Source of the DNA: Bacteroidota bacterium
Lineage (GTDB): Bacteria; Bacteroidota; Bacteroidia; Bacteroidales; Paludibacteraceae
Assembly (NCBI GenBank): GCA_017860345.1
Contig: JAFNAV010000004.1
Span: 1 to 64,000 of the forward strand
DNA: 64,000 nt
Direction: 5' to 3'
The notes under the pieces were generated by a model. It ran no database searches. It was not told the DNA's origin and saw only the letters and a list, made by a program, of their open reading frames with translations. How positions within the stretch are numbered: the first letter of the stretch is position 1; each line of letters opens with the position of its first letter. A program made the translations under genes and the position numbers. Positions 26,914-36,008 of this stretch are shown here, one piece after another.

Positions 26914-27939
26914 TTACATCGTCCAGGTTTTCAGTCCTTCCGGGGTAAACTCGTAGCGTTTCACTTGTCCACCAAACGAAGCAAGTGCTTTTTCCACCTC
27001 ATATCGGGTTATTCCGGGACAGTAAAAAGTCATAAATCCACCGCCACCCGCACCCGATACTTTGCCGCCCGTTGCTCCGGCAGTCATAGCAGCATTGTAA
27101 ATATCGTCGAGCAACGAGGTGGTAATTCCTTTCGTCATTTGTTTCTTATATTTCCAGCCAAAGTCAAGAATTTTTCCCATCTCATCAATTTCACCTCTGA
27201 GGATGGCCTCTTTCATCCACACCGATTGCTCTTTTAGTTTATGCATAGCTTCGATAGATGTTTCATTCTTTTTCACTACATTTTTAGTCTGCTCCTCAAT
27301 AATTTTAGCCGACTCCCTGCGTGTTTCTGTATAATAAAGTACCATATTATGAGCCAGTTCATCCTGGAAGCGCTGACGCACACGCAAAGGATTAACAATT
27401 ACTTTATCATCGCCATAAAACTCCATAAAATTAATACCACCAAAAGTAGCCGCATACTGATCCTGTTTACCACCCGCCATATTCAGGTCGCAACGCTCGA
27501 TGCAGTAAGCCAAATGCGCAATATCATATTCTCCAAGCGGTAATTTAAGCCATTCTACAAAAGCTCCCAAAATGGAAACAACTAATGTTGACGAAGTTCC
27601 CAGACCCGAGCCGGCAGGCGCATCTACATGCGACGAGATACGAAACGACAGAGGTTTTCCTCCGTTGAAATCCCTGACAACACGGTTGTAAACACCTTTA
27701 TGCAAAACAAACGGACCGTCCGGATTAAGCACGGCGTCGGACTGAAGTTCTTCAGCCACATTCATATCAGGCAACAAAAAACTGATTTTACCATCGTCGG
27801 TAGGTTCAATGGTGGTATAAGCATACATGTTGATTGTTGCATTCAGGATGGCGCCCCCGTATAAATCCGAGTAGGGCGAAACATCAGTTCCTCCTCCTGC
27901 CAGTCCAAGGCGCAAAGGCGCTTTACTTCGTATTATCAT
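26914..27939 (-). CDS. hddA: D-glycero-alpha-D-manno-heptose 7-phosphate kinase
   Basis: This 341-residue GHMP kinase starts with RSKAPLRLGLAGGGTDVSPY and has the ATP loop PAGSGLGTSSTLVVSIL and the C-terminal GGKVSGAGGGGFMTFY. These are typical of HddA/FKP-type heptose kinases. It phosphorylates C1 of heptose 7-phosphate to the alpha-1,7-bisphosphate, the branch leading to GDP-heptose rather than ADP-heptose. It lies between a glycosyltransferase gene and gmhA in the same direction. Confidence 0.92.
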   Translation of the reverse strand: MIIRSKAPLRLGLAGGGTDVSPYSDLYGGAILNATINMYAYTTIEPTDDGKISFLLPDMNVAEELQSDAVLNPDGPFVLHKGVYNRVVRDFNGGKPLSFRISSHVDAPAGSGLGTSSTLVVSILGAFVEWLKLPLGEYDIAHLAYCIERCDLNMAGGKQDQYAATFGGINFMEFYGDDKVIVNPLRVRQRFQDELAHNMVLYYTETRRESAKIIEEQTKNVVKKNETSIEAMHKLKEQSVWMKEAILRGEIDEMGKILDFGWKYKKQMTKGITTSLLDDIYNAAMTAGATGGKVSGAGGGGFMTFYCPGITRYEVEKALASFGGQVKRYEFTPEGLKTWTM

Positions 27940-27996
27940 AGAATTAGTCAGTTTATTTTTAAATGCTTGTTTGCATCGTATTTTATCGTTTTCATT

Positions 27997-29121
27997 TTAT
28001 TTGAGCAAGCTCCCTATAGCCTCAGTCATTCGTTCCCACTGGTATTTTTTCTTTTCCATCAGCAGGTTTTCGTGAAATGAATCAAACCGCTCATGATCAA
28101 AAAAATCTACCAAAGCATCGGCAATAACCTTTTCGTTAGGCTCTACAATATAACCCACTTTACCATTGGGAACAATCTCGGCCAGGCCACCCACGTTGGT
28201 TACAAGCATCGGTTTTTCAAAATGATAGGCTATTTGCGTGACCCCGCTTTGTGTAGCCGATTTATAAGGCTGTACAATAATATCGGCAGCACTGAAATAG
28301 TTTCTCACCTCACTGTCGGGAATAAAATCGGTTTTCCAAATCACCTCTCCCACTAACCCAAGCTGCTTTTCGAGCTCAAAGTACTGCTCTGAGTTATTAT
28401 AAAACTCTCCAGCAACAACGAGTTTTACGTTCATCGTACGAAAACGCGAATCAGCATAAGCCTTAAGCAACAAATCGAGCCCTTTATAATCGCGGATAAA
28501 ACCAAAAAAAAGCATATACCGCTTTTGGTCATTCAGCCCTGTTATCCGTAGTGCCTCCTCCCGTTCAAGTTTTTCACCGAAATTATCATAAAGCGGATGA
28601 GGGCAAAACACCTTGGGCTTATTTTTATCAAACAACTCAACATCAGCAAGTACCGATTTAGACATAGCCACAAAACCATCGACCGAACCTGTAAAATACG
28701 ATGCAAAAAGTTTATCAGCGAAACGTTTTTCGTGAGGAATAATATTATCAAGAATAGAAATTACTTTGGTTTTTCTGTTCTGGCGTATCACACGGGCTAT
28801 AGTTCCCAGGCAAGGAGCCATAAATGGCAGCCAAAACTTAATCAGCACTAAATCAGGTTTCTTATCTGCAATTTCTCTTCCCACAGCCAGCCAGTTGAAG
28901 GGATTTACCGAATTCACCTTCCGCAGGATATTCAAATCAGCAGGTACCGGCTCCGACGAATACTGTGTTTTCCCCGGGAATAAAAACGAAGGATATTGTA
29001 GTGTGAAGGTATAAATTTCAACATCGTGTCCCTGATTTTGGTATTCGCGGGCTATACGTTCGTTGTACGCAGCCAATCCTCCCCTGAAGGGGTACGCCGT
29101 ACCTACTATGATGATTTTCAT
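27997..29121 (-). CDS. Glycosyltransferase family 4 protein
   Basis: The 374-residue GT-B protein begins IIIVGTAYPFRGGLAAYNER, a GT4 N-terminal pattern. In the C-terminal domain it carries YMLFFGFIRDYKGLDLLL and PYKSATQSGVTQIAYHFEKP with NVGGLAEIV, the nucleotide-sugar binding region. As first gene ahead of the GDP-heptose set it may add a sugar, possibly the heptose, to a cell-surface glycan. Donor and acceptor are not readable from sequence. Confidence 0.88.
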   Translation of the reverse strand: MKIIIVGTAYPFRGGLAAYNERIAREYQNQGHDVEIYTFTLQYPSFLFPGKTQYSSEPVPADLNILRKVNSVNPFNWLAVGREIADKKPDLVLIKFWLPFMAPCLGTIARVIRQNRKTKVISILDNIIPHEKRFADKLFASYFTGSVDGFVAMSKSVLADVELFDKNKPKVFCPHPLYDNFGEKLEREEALRITGLNDQKRYMLFFGFIRDYKGLDLLLKAYADSRFRTMNVKLVVAGEFYNNSEQYFELEKQLGLVGEVIWKTDFIPDSEVRNYFSAADIIVQPYKSATQSGVTQIAYHFEKPMLVTNVGGLAEIVPNGKVGYIVEPNEKVIADALVDFFDHERFDSFHENLLMEKKKYQWERMTEAIGSLLK

Positions 29122-29127
29122 ACAATT

Positions 29128-29237
29128 AAAAGCTCCTCCAACCTCCCCAAACGGGAGACTTTCCGACTTGATTGAGAGGATATCGGATTTGTTAATAATT
29201 CCCTTGTGCGAGCAAACTTACTCGTGGGCGTTTCAAA
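29128..29237. repeat. Dispersed ~105-bp intergenic repeat, copy 2
   Basis: AAAAGCTCCTCCAAC through CTCCCC/GGGAG, CTTTCCGAC, TCGGATT, AATTCCCTT, AAACTTACTC and GTTTCAAA follows the same order as 10551-10660, with the same orientation and only small indels. Confidence 0.8.
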
Positions 29238-29328
29238 TCATTAAATCTTTATACTGAAAAAATATGCTGATAAGCAAACAGCAGTCAGATGCAACCTGCA
29301 TCCATTTTTTAGCTTATATATAAACATG

Positions 29329-29336
29329 CAAATGTA
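29329..29336 (-). promoter_or_regulatory. Candidate -7 element TACATTTG for the glycosyltransferase-heptose operon
   Basis: TACATTTG on the minus strand fits TAnnTTTG, about 210 bp upstream of the glycosyltransferase start. The repeat copy would then be in the leader. No well-spaced -33 element is seen. Confidence 0.4.
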
Positions 29337-29599
29337 CAAAATAAATCAGAGTTATTTTGATTTACAATTTAGAATTTTCAGCCATTGCCTGTATGAGGTA
29401 TGTGAATAAAACGAACAAAAATCATCAACAAATATTCATTGACAGGGCGTCGACATCAAAAACACCGCCACTATGATTATCACAACTAAATCAGAGCAAA
29501 TAAATTATTTTGTTTTTTTTCGCGAAATTATTTTATTTCTCGCCAAAAAATCATTTAATTTGTGGTCTGAAAATAAAAACACAAAATATCTTTATTGCA

Positions 29600-29770
29600 A
29601 TGAAAGAACTTTTAAAAAATCTGGGGCCAATTTTGATTTTAATAGGAGTAATTATTTTGACTATTTACTTCTTTACTCAATCTAATTCAAATGTTTATCT
29701 GGCTTCTGCCGGTATTATCATGATAGTGGGCTTTCTTGGTCACATTATCATCAACAAACAGTTAAAGTAA
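29600..29770 (+). CDS. 56-residue two-TM membrane miniprotein
   Basis: I start at MKELLKNLGPILILIG; the ORF track extends 30 codons upstream into sequence without coding character. The product has two hydrophobic helices (PILILIGVIILTIYFF and VYLASAGIIMIVGFLGHII) and a basic tail NKQLK. Function is unknown. A bidirectional terminator follows. Confidence 0.7.
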   Translation: MKELLKNLGPILILIGVIILTIYFFTQSNSNVYLASAGIIMIVGFLGHIIINKQLK

Positions 29771-29796
29771 GTTCTTCTCTATTCTACAAAAAAATT

Positions 29797-29823
29797 AAAG
29801 CCGGCGCATACTGCTCCGGCTTT
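29797..29823. terminator. Bidirectional terminator between miniprotein and topoisomerase gene
   Basis: AAAGCCGG (29797-29804) pairs with CCGGCTTT (29816-29823), with T-rich sequence after it on both strands (seven T on the minus strand shortly after). It serves the convergent miniprotein and topoisomerase genes. Confidence 0.85.
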
Positions 29824-29843
29824 CTGTTTTTGGGGTTATCATA

Positions 29844-32705
29844 TTAATCAAAAAGAGTAAGCTGGCCTGTTATATCGTCCAGCAAACGGTTTTGATCTAC
29901 CACATCTTCGTCGGGCAACACCGATTCATTTTTAGCCTTTGGTGCTTCTGCCCCGGGTGTCGGTTTATCATTATTTTCTTCCGGTTTTTCAATCTTATCC
30001 TTTTTTCGTTTTACCGGTTTAGCTTCATTTTCAGCTACTTCAGGCACTTCTACCGTTTCGTCACTATCCGGCGCTTCAGCATCTTCTTCTCCTCCGTCGT
30101 CATTCCCGGCGGGCGCCTCTTTCACCTTAAAACGTATCGGATCAAGCTCGTTAATTGTTTCTACATCAAAAGTAGTAAGGCGCTTACCTTTGGCTTTAAA
30201 ACTTTTTACCCCGATAAAGTCATCGGCATCAATTACCAACGCTTCGCGATAAGCATCGCTACCGGCAAACACCACCTCGATGCGAGGATAATCAACATCG
30301 GTCAACAACTGAAGGCGCGACTCGGCATTGTCGCCCAGGAAGTTCTGCTTTTTTTGCGACGCTTCAAATTGAAAACGCTTCAAGTAATAAAAATTCTGAT
30401 CAGCATCCCACAACGCAACCGTCCAAACCTTATTGGCATCAAATTTTTCAATCACCATAATATCCTTCTCATAATGGTTATTTACATCAAAAGTAGAACA
30501 ATAATAATCACCTTTTGAAGAAACAATCAGGATAAGGTCGTCGCTCAGGAATTCGCCCAGATATTCGCCACGATTATCGTAATTCAGGCGCAACACATCT
30601 CTATCGAACCACACCTGTCGGCCGCCAAGCGTAGAACCACCCTTTTGCTTGAGAGCAATTTTATGTATATCGTTTTTGGACAATATATTTCCCATCGACT
30701 GCCGCCCTTTGATGGCTATTTCGCTGAAATCTTTCTCGAACACCAGCTTATTGAGGCGCGGCTTTGGCTTGAGCGTTACACGAATCAGTTCAGCTTCGGC
30801 ATTGGGATTGGCCGTAAAGTACACCACCTTTGAACCCGCCGTGCCCTGAGTTATATCATATTCCTTGTCGCGTGTTATGCCATTCACAGCAAAGCGTTTG
30901 ATATAATAAGGGCCTGTTTTACCATCGCGGTACACGGTGTTATAAATGGTACGCTTATCGTTTTTCTTAAATACGTTCAGATAAAGTATGTTTTTACCCA
31001 CAAATATTTTGTCGGCTACCTTTACTATTTTATATTTTCCGTCTTTAAAGAAAATAATAATATCGTCAATATCGGAGCAATTACACACAAACTCATCCTT
31101 CCGGAGCGAAGTACCAATAAAACCTTCATCGTAATTTACATACAATTTTTCATTGGCCTCCACCACTTTGGAAGCCACGATGGTTTCAAAATTACGAATT
31201 TCGGTACGTCGTGGAAAATCCTTACCATATTTGTTTTTCAGGTTTTCGTACCAGAAAATGGTATAGTCCACCAAATGATCGAGCTGATAATTAACCTCAT
31301 CAATCTTCTTCTGCAAGGATATCAGAATATCATTGGCCTTATCCGTATCAAATTTAGTAATTCTCATCATCTTGATTTCGAGCAGTTTCAAGATATCTTC
31401 GCGTACTACTTCACGAATAAAAGACGGCTTAAACGGCTCCAGGCGTTTATCAATATGTATCACCACTTCGTCCTGTGAGGTACTTTCTTCAAAACCCTTA
31501 TCTTTGTAAATACGGTTTTCAATAAATATTTTTTCGAGCGAGGTAAAGAAAAGCTGTTCAAGCAGTTCCGACTTTTGTATTTCGAGCTCAGCCTGCAGTA
31601 AGTCCTTGGTATGATTTACGCTGATACGCAACAACTCACTTACACCCACAAAGCGGGGTTTTTGGTCGTGAATAACGCAGCAGTTAGGCGATATACTTAT
31701 TTCACAATCGGTGAAAGCGTAGAGAGCGTCAATGGTTTTGTCGGACGAAACTCCGGGCTGCAGATGAACCAGAATCTCTACATTGGCCGAGGTATTATCA
31801 TCTACTTTGCGAATTTTTATTTTTCCCTTTTCGCTGGCCTTGATAATAGACTCAATGAGCTTGGAAGTATTGGTTCCAAAGGGTATTTCGGTAACAACCA
31901 GCGTTTTATTATCAAGCTTACTTATTTTGGCCCGTATCTTTACAGCTCCGCCACGCTCCCCATCATTATACTTAGCTACATCAATAGAACCGCCTGTCTG
32001 AAAATCGGGGAAAAGCACAAATTCCTCACCTTTAAGGTAAGCTACACTTGCATCGCAAAGCTCATTGAAATTATGTGGCAGAATTTTCGAGTTCAACCCT
32101 ACGGCAATCCCTTCAACACCCTGCGCCAGCAATAGAGGGAACTTAACAGGTAGTGCAATCGGTTCTTTGTTTCTGCCATCGTACGAGGCTTTCCACTCGG
32201 TAGTTTTAGGGTTGAATACGGTTTCGAGAGCAAATTTCGACAACCGGGCTTCGATATAACGTGGTGCAGCAGCACCATCACCAGTAAGTATGTTCCCCCA
32301 GTTACCCTGACAGTCGATAAGCAAATCTTTCTGCCCAAGTTGCACCAAAGCGTCGCCAATAGAAGCATCACCATGCGGATGAAACTGCATCGTATGTCCC
32401 ACAATATTCGCCACTTTGTTGTAACGACCATCGTCGAGGCGCTTCATCGAATGCAGAATGCGGCGCTGAACAGGTTTCAGTCCATCGTAAATATCGGGTA
32501 CGGCGCGCTCCAGAATAACGTAAGAGGCATAATCCAGAAACCAGTTCTGATACATCCCCGACAGGTGATGCTTCACTCCCTCTTCGCTTATCTTCGGCAC
32601 TTTATAGTTGGAGTGGGCAGCCGCAGCTGCCTCATCAACCGGCTCGTCGGTCTCTTTGATTTCTTCGCTTTCGTTTTCAGAGTCAATTATTTCATCTGTG
32701 CTCAT
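29844..32705 (-). CDS. parC: DNA topoisomerase IV subunit A (GyrA/ParC family)
   Basis: The 953-residue type IIA topoisomerase A subunit cuts and rejoins DNA. The catalytic tyrosine is Tyr150 in GAAAPRYIEARLSK. The quinolone-interaction region reads FHPHGDASIGDALV, with Ala114 where E. coli GyrA and ParC have Ser. The C-terminal domain has a beta-pinwheel region and then a long acidic and lysine-rich tail (EEDAEAPDSDETVEV). I favour ParC over GyrA because the GyrA-box (QRRGGKG) is not evident. No parE is nearby. Confidence 0.9.
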   Translation of the reverse strand: MSTDEIIDSENESEEIKETDEPVDEAAAAAHSNYKVPKISEEGVKHHLSGMYQNWFLDYASYVILERAVPDIYDGLKPVQRRILHSMKRLDDGRYNKVANIVGHTMQFHPHGDASIGDALVQLGQKDLLIDCQGNWGNILTGDGAAAPRYIEARLSKFALETVFNPKTTEWKASYDGRNKEPIALPVKFPLLLAQGVEGIAVGLNSKILPHNFNELCDASVAYLKGEEFVLFPDFQTGGSIDVAKYNDGERGGAVKIRAKISKLDNKTLVVTEIPFGTNTSKLIESIIKASEKGKIKIRKVDDNTSANVEILVHLQPGVSSDKTIDALYAFTDCEISISPNCCVIHDQKPRFVGVSELLRISVNHTKDLLQAELEIQKSELLEQLFFTSLEKIFIENRIYKDKGFEESTSQDEVVIHIDKRLEPFKPSFIREVVREDILKLLEIKMMRITKFDTDKANDILISLQKKIDEVNYQLDHLVDYTIFWYENLKNKYGKDFPRRTEIRNFETIVASKVVEANEKLYVNYDEGFIGTSLRKDEFVCNCSDIDDIIIFFKDGKYKIVKVADKIFVGKNILYLNVFKKNDKRTIYNTVYRDGKTGPYYIKRFAVNGITRDKEYDITQGTAGSKVVYFTANPNAEAELIRVTLKPKPRLNKLVFEKDFSEIAIKGRQSMGNILSKNDIHKIALKQKGGSTLGGRQVWFDRDVLRLNYDNRGEYLGEFLSDDLILIVSSKGDYYCSTFDVNNHYEKDIMVIEKFDANKVWTVALWDADQNFYYLKRFQFEASQKKQNFLGDNAESRLQLLTDVDYPRIEVVFAGSDAYREALVIDADDFIGVKSFKAKGKRLTTFDVETINELDPIRFKVKEAPAGNDDGGEEDAEAPDSDETVEVPEVAENEAKPVKRKKDKIEKPEENNDKPTPGAEAPKAKNESVLPDEDVVDQNRLLDDITGQLTLFD

Positions 32706-32761
32706 AGCAGAACATATTATTGTTTAAGCAATTTACCTATCATATTTCATGATTTCACTTA

Positions 32762-32769
32762 CAAAAATA
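32762..32769 (-). promoter_or_regulatory. Topoisomerase gene promoter -7 element TATTTTTG
   Basis: TATTTTTG on the minus strand fits TAnnTTTG, about 57 bp upstream of the start codon. No clear -33. Confidence 0.45.
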
Positions 32770-33172
32770 CAAAAAAAAACAGGAATCCTGAACTTCTTTT
32801 TTTGAACTTCATTTTATACATTCTCCGTAGGGAATAATTATCATTTAGTATTTCGGCAGCCCGGGTCAATGTTTCCCAAATAATCTAAAAAAAAGAGGCT
32901 TTCCATCGTCATTTATTTTTTTATTCAGGAAAAAAACGGGTAATTTTCTTACAAACATATTTTTTACATATATTTTATAAGACTAAGCATAAACCATACC
33001 CCGGATTGGATAATTACCAAAGAGGAATCACATCATCGAAAATATCAACTCCGGTTATGTTTTACATTAAGCATATAACAAAAACCATTAAAAACAAACC
33101 ATTTGGGATGGTAATTTCTATATTTTTAATCAGAAGTTACGCCATAAGTGCAACCAAATCAGGAAAAAACAG

Positions 33173-33180
33173 TAACTTTG
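33173..33180 (+). promoter_or_regulatory. Nuclease gene promoter -7 element TAACTTTG
   Basis: TAACTTTG fits the consensus, 62 bp upstream of the ATG. The interleaved dyads at 33182-33220 lie just downstream and could be an operator or leader fold. Confidence 0.55.
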
Positions 33181-33242
33181 CATGCTTGAAAAAAAGCAAG
33201 GAAAACCAAGCATTTTCCTTACCCTAATCTTAACATCTATTT

Positions 33243-34256
33243 ATGGAACTATCTGAGCAAAGATTTATTGCAGAAATCAAGTTAAAAGTTCGTACAGCGC
33301 AGTACGAAGCCCTGAAAGTTGTAAATACGCAACTTATAAATTTATACTGGGAAATAGGCAAATCCATTTCCGAAAAACAGAGCGAAAGCTGGGGTCAGGC
33401 TGTAGTACCAACTCTATCCAAGGAACTGCAAAAGGAGTTTCCCGGTATTGGAGGATTTTCCACCACCAATCTTTGGCTGATGGCACAGTTTTACAGTGAG
33501 TACCACACAGTTGAATTTCTCCATCCATTGGTTGGAGAAATTAGCTGGACAAAACACGTTGTCATTTTAAATAAATGCAAGAATAATCAGGAGCGACAAT
33601 TTTATATTCTGGCAACAAAAAAATTTGGATGGACAAAAAATGTGCTTATTCATCAGATTGAGAGCAATGCTTTTGTCAGACAAATGAGCAGTCAGACAAA
33701 TTTTGAAAATACGCTCACTGAAAAAATAAAAGAGCAGGCTTTTTTAGCGGTTAAAGACGAATACACATTCGACTTTCTGGGGCTGACCGATGAACACACC
33801 GAGAGTGATTTAGAGCAATCGCTGATTTTAAACATTAGAAATTTCCTGCTTGAATTAGGTACCGATTTTTCGTTTGTAGGAAATCAGTATAAAATATGCG
33901 TGGCCGATAAAGAATATTTCATCGACCTGTTGTTATACCATCGTCAGCTACAAAGTCTTATTGCCGTAGAGCTAAAAATAGGCGAATTTATGCCTGAATA
34001 TAAAGGCAAAATGGAATTTTACCTGTCGGTGCTGAACGACACCGTAAAACTGCCTCATGAAAATGAAGCTATTGGAATTATTATTTGCAAAAACAAAAAC
34101 AGAACTATCGTAGAATATTCGCTAAAAACGAGTAATATGCCCATTGGGGTTGCAACGTATAGCACTTCGGCCAATCTACCGGCAAAATACAAAAGTTTAT
34201 TGCCAAGTTCAGCTGAAATATCAGATAAAATAAATTACTATTTTAATTTAAAATAA
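33243..34256 (+). CDS. Solitary PD-(D/E)XK nuclease-domain protein (YhcG/DUF1016 family)
   Basis: The 337-residue protein has the DUF1016 N-terminal domain (YEALKVVNTQLINLYWEIGK, GFSTTNLWLMAQFY). It is followed by a C-terminal PD-(D/E)XK fold with Asp228 in YFIDLLLYHR and Glu243-x-Lys245 in IAVELKIGEF. The family is linked to DNA cleavage or repair and often travels with restriction-modification genes, but none lie nearby here. glyS follows 47 bp downstream on the same strand. Intact catalytic residues suggest an active protein, possibly acquired horizontally. Confidence 0.9.
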   Translation: MELSEQRFIAEIKLKVRTAQYEALKVVNTQLINLYWEIGKSISEKQSESWGQAVVPTLSKELQKEFPGIGGFSTTNLWLMAQFYSEYHTVEFLHPLVGEISWTKHVVILNKCKNNQERQFYILATKKFGWTKNVLIHQIESNAFVRQMSSQTNFENTLTEKIKEQAFLAVKDEYTFDFLGLTDEHTESDLEQSLILNIRNFLLELGTDFSFVGNQYKICVADKEYFIDLLLYHRQLQSLIAVELKIGEFMPEYKGKMEFYLSVLNDTVKLPHENEAIGIIICKNKNRTIVEYSLKTSNMPIGVATYSTSANLPAKYKSLLPSSAEISDKINYYFNLK

Positions 34257-34303
34257 TAACTTATCGCCAAACAAAGCTTTGGTAATTAAATATTTAAAAT
34301 TGT

Positions 34304-35851
34304 ATGGCTTCACAAGAAGATGTTTTTAAAAAATTAGTGGCTCATTGTAAGGAATATGGTTTTGTGTTTCCTTCGAGCGAAATTTACGACGGTCTGGGTG
34401 CCGTGTATGACTACGGACAGAATGGCGTAGAGCTCAAAAACAATATCAAAAAATACTGGTGGGATAGCATGGTTCTGCTCAACGAAAACGTGGTAGGTAT
34501 TGATGCCGCCATATTTATGCACCCTACCACCTGGAAAGCCTCGGGACATGTTGATGCTTTTAACGATCCACTCATTGACAACAAAGACAGCAAGAAACGC
34601 TATCGGGCCGATGTGCTTATTGAAGACCTACTGGCCAAATACGACGACAAAATTGAAAAAGAAGTTGAAAAAGCGGCCAAACGCTTTGGCGATAAATTTG
34701 ATGAGGCCGTATTTCGTTCAACAAACGAACGCGTACTCGAAAATCAGACTAAACGTAATGAAATACACGATAGGTTTGTAAAAGCACTAAACGATTCGAA
34801 CCTCGAAGAACTGAAGCAAATTATTGTAGATTACGATGTGGTTTGCCCAATAAGTGGCACCAAAAACTGGACCGATGTGCGCCAGTTCAACCTGATGTTC
34901 TCAACCGAAATGGGTTCAACCGCCGATGGTGCCCTGAAAATTTATCTTCGTCCGGAAACTGCACAGGGTATTTTTGTAAATTTCCTGAATGTACAAAAAA
35001 CCGGCCGCATGAAAATACCGTTTGGTATTGCTCAGATTGGCAAGGCTTTCCGTAACGAAATTGTAGCGCGTCAGTTTATTTTCCGTATGCGCGAGTTCGA
35101 ACAAATGGAGATGCAATTCTTTGTTCGCCCCGGCGAAGAGATGAAATGGTTTGAGTATTGGAAAGCATTCCGCCTGCGCTGGCACAAAGCTCTTGGACTG
35201 GGCGATCATAAATATCGCTATCACGACCACGACAAGCTGGCACACTACGCCAATGCAGCAACGGATATCGAATTTGAAATGCCATTCGGATTTAAAGAAG
35301 TGGAGGGCATACATTCCCGCACTGACTTTGACCTGAGCAGTCATGAGAAATACTCAGGAAAAAACATCAAATACTTTGATCCTGAATTAAATCAATCTTA
35401 TGTGCCATACGTTATCGAAACTTCGATAGGGGTTGACCGCACTTTCCTGTCAATTATGGCCGCTTCGTACAACGAAGAAGTTCTTGAAGGTGGCGAAAGC
35501 CGCGTAGTTCTGTCCCTGCCACCTGTACTGGCACCTGTCAAAGTAGCAGTTTTGCCTCTGGTAAAAAAAGATGGCTTACCCGAAAAAGCACGTGAAATTA
35601 TCAATGAAATGAAATTTGATTTCAAATGTGCTTATGACGAAAAAGACTCTATCGGGAAACGTTATCGCCGTCAGGATGCTATTGGTACGCCGTTTTGCGT
35701 GACCGTAGATCACCAAACGGTAGAAGACAATACAGTTACAATTCGTCATCGCGACAGCATGCAGCAAGAACGCGTAGCAATTGCCGATTTGCACAAGATA
35801 ATTGGCGATGCAGTAAATATGAAAAACCTGTTTAAGAAAATTGTGAGTTAA
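34304..35851 (+). CDS. glyS: Glycyl-tRNA synthetase (dimeric class II type)
   Basis: The 515-residue enzyme is the single-chain alpha2 form rather than the alpha2beta2 form. Motif 1 begins the catalytic domain, and motif 2 is visible as GKAFRNEIVARQFIFRMREFEQME. Motif 3 lies in SIGVDRTFLSIM. The anticodon-binding domain covers the last 100 residues (VLAPVKVAVLPLVKKDGL). It charges tRNA-Gly. Length is slightly larger than many bacterial homologues. Confidence 0.97.
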   Translation: MASQEDVFKKLVAHCKEYGFVFPSSEIYDGLGAVYDYGQNGVELKNNIKKYWWDSMVLLNENVVGIDAAIFMHPTTWKASGHVDAFNDPLIDNKDSKKRYRADVLIEDLLAKYDDKIEKEVEKAAKRFGDKFDEAVFRSTNERVLENQTKRNEIHDRFVKALNDSNLEELKQIIVDYDVVCPISGTKNWTDVRQFNLMFSTEMGSTADGALKIYLRPETAQGIFVNFLNVQKTGRMKIPFGIAQIGKAFRNEIVARQFIFRMREFEQMEMQFFVRPGEEMKWFEYWKAFRLRWHKALGLGDHKYRYHDHDKLAHYANAATDIEFEMPFGFKEVEGIHSRTDFDLSSHEKYSGKNIKYFDPELNQSYVPYVIETSIGVDRTFLSIMAASYNEEVLEGGESRVVLSLPPVLAPVKVAVLPLVKKDGLPEKAREIINEMKFDFKCAYDEKDSIGKRYRRQDAIGTPFCVTVDHQTVEDNTVTIRHRDSMQQERVAIADLHKIIGDAVNMKNLFKKIVS

Positions 35852-35871
35852 TAAATCACTCTTAATCATAC

Positions 35872-35913
35872 TTATCCCCGCGAACTGTCGTACAATGGCA
35901 GTTTCGGGAATAA
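35872..35913 (+). other. Hairpin after glyS without T-tract
   Basis: TTATCCCCGCGAACTG pairs imperfectly with CAGTTTCGGGAATAA. It may be a processing or weak terminator structure, since no run of T follows on either strand. Confidence 0.4.
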
Positions 35914-36008
35914 AACACATTACGGAAAACAATATTTTTCAGGCACGGTTTATGATAATAGAAAAAAGATTTTTCGAACCAAATATCAATTTTTAATTTC
36001 AAAAAAAA

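Larger units (their letters stand above)
29122..29599. other. 478-bp intergenic region with repeat copy 2 and divergent starts
   Basis: It separates the minus-strand glycosyltransferase from a plus-strand miniprotein. It contains the second dispersed repeat (29128-29237) and a minus-strand TACATTTG motif (29329-29336). The remainder is AT-rich sequence in which I see no gene; two overlapping ORF-track entries here lack coding character. Confidence 0.5.
32706..33242. other. 537-bp divergent intergenic region
   Basis: It holds the outward promoters of the topoisomerase gene (minus) and the nuclease gene (plus). Just before the nuclease start are two interleaved dyads: ATGCTTG/CAAGCAT (33182-33213) and AAGGAAAA/TTTTCCTT (33198-33220). 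The middle is AT-rich with no credible gene. Confidence 0.5.

Noticed and set aside
29510-29599. N-terminal extension of the 56-aa miniprotein
   Set aside because: The upstream 30 codons are AT-rich without protein character; the downstream ATG precedes the hydrophobic helices.
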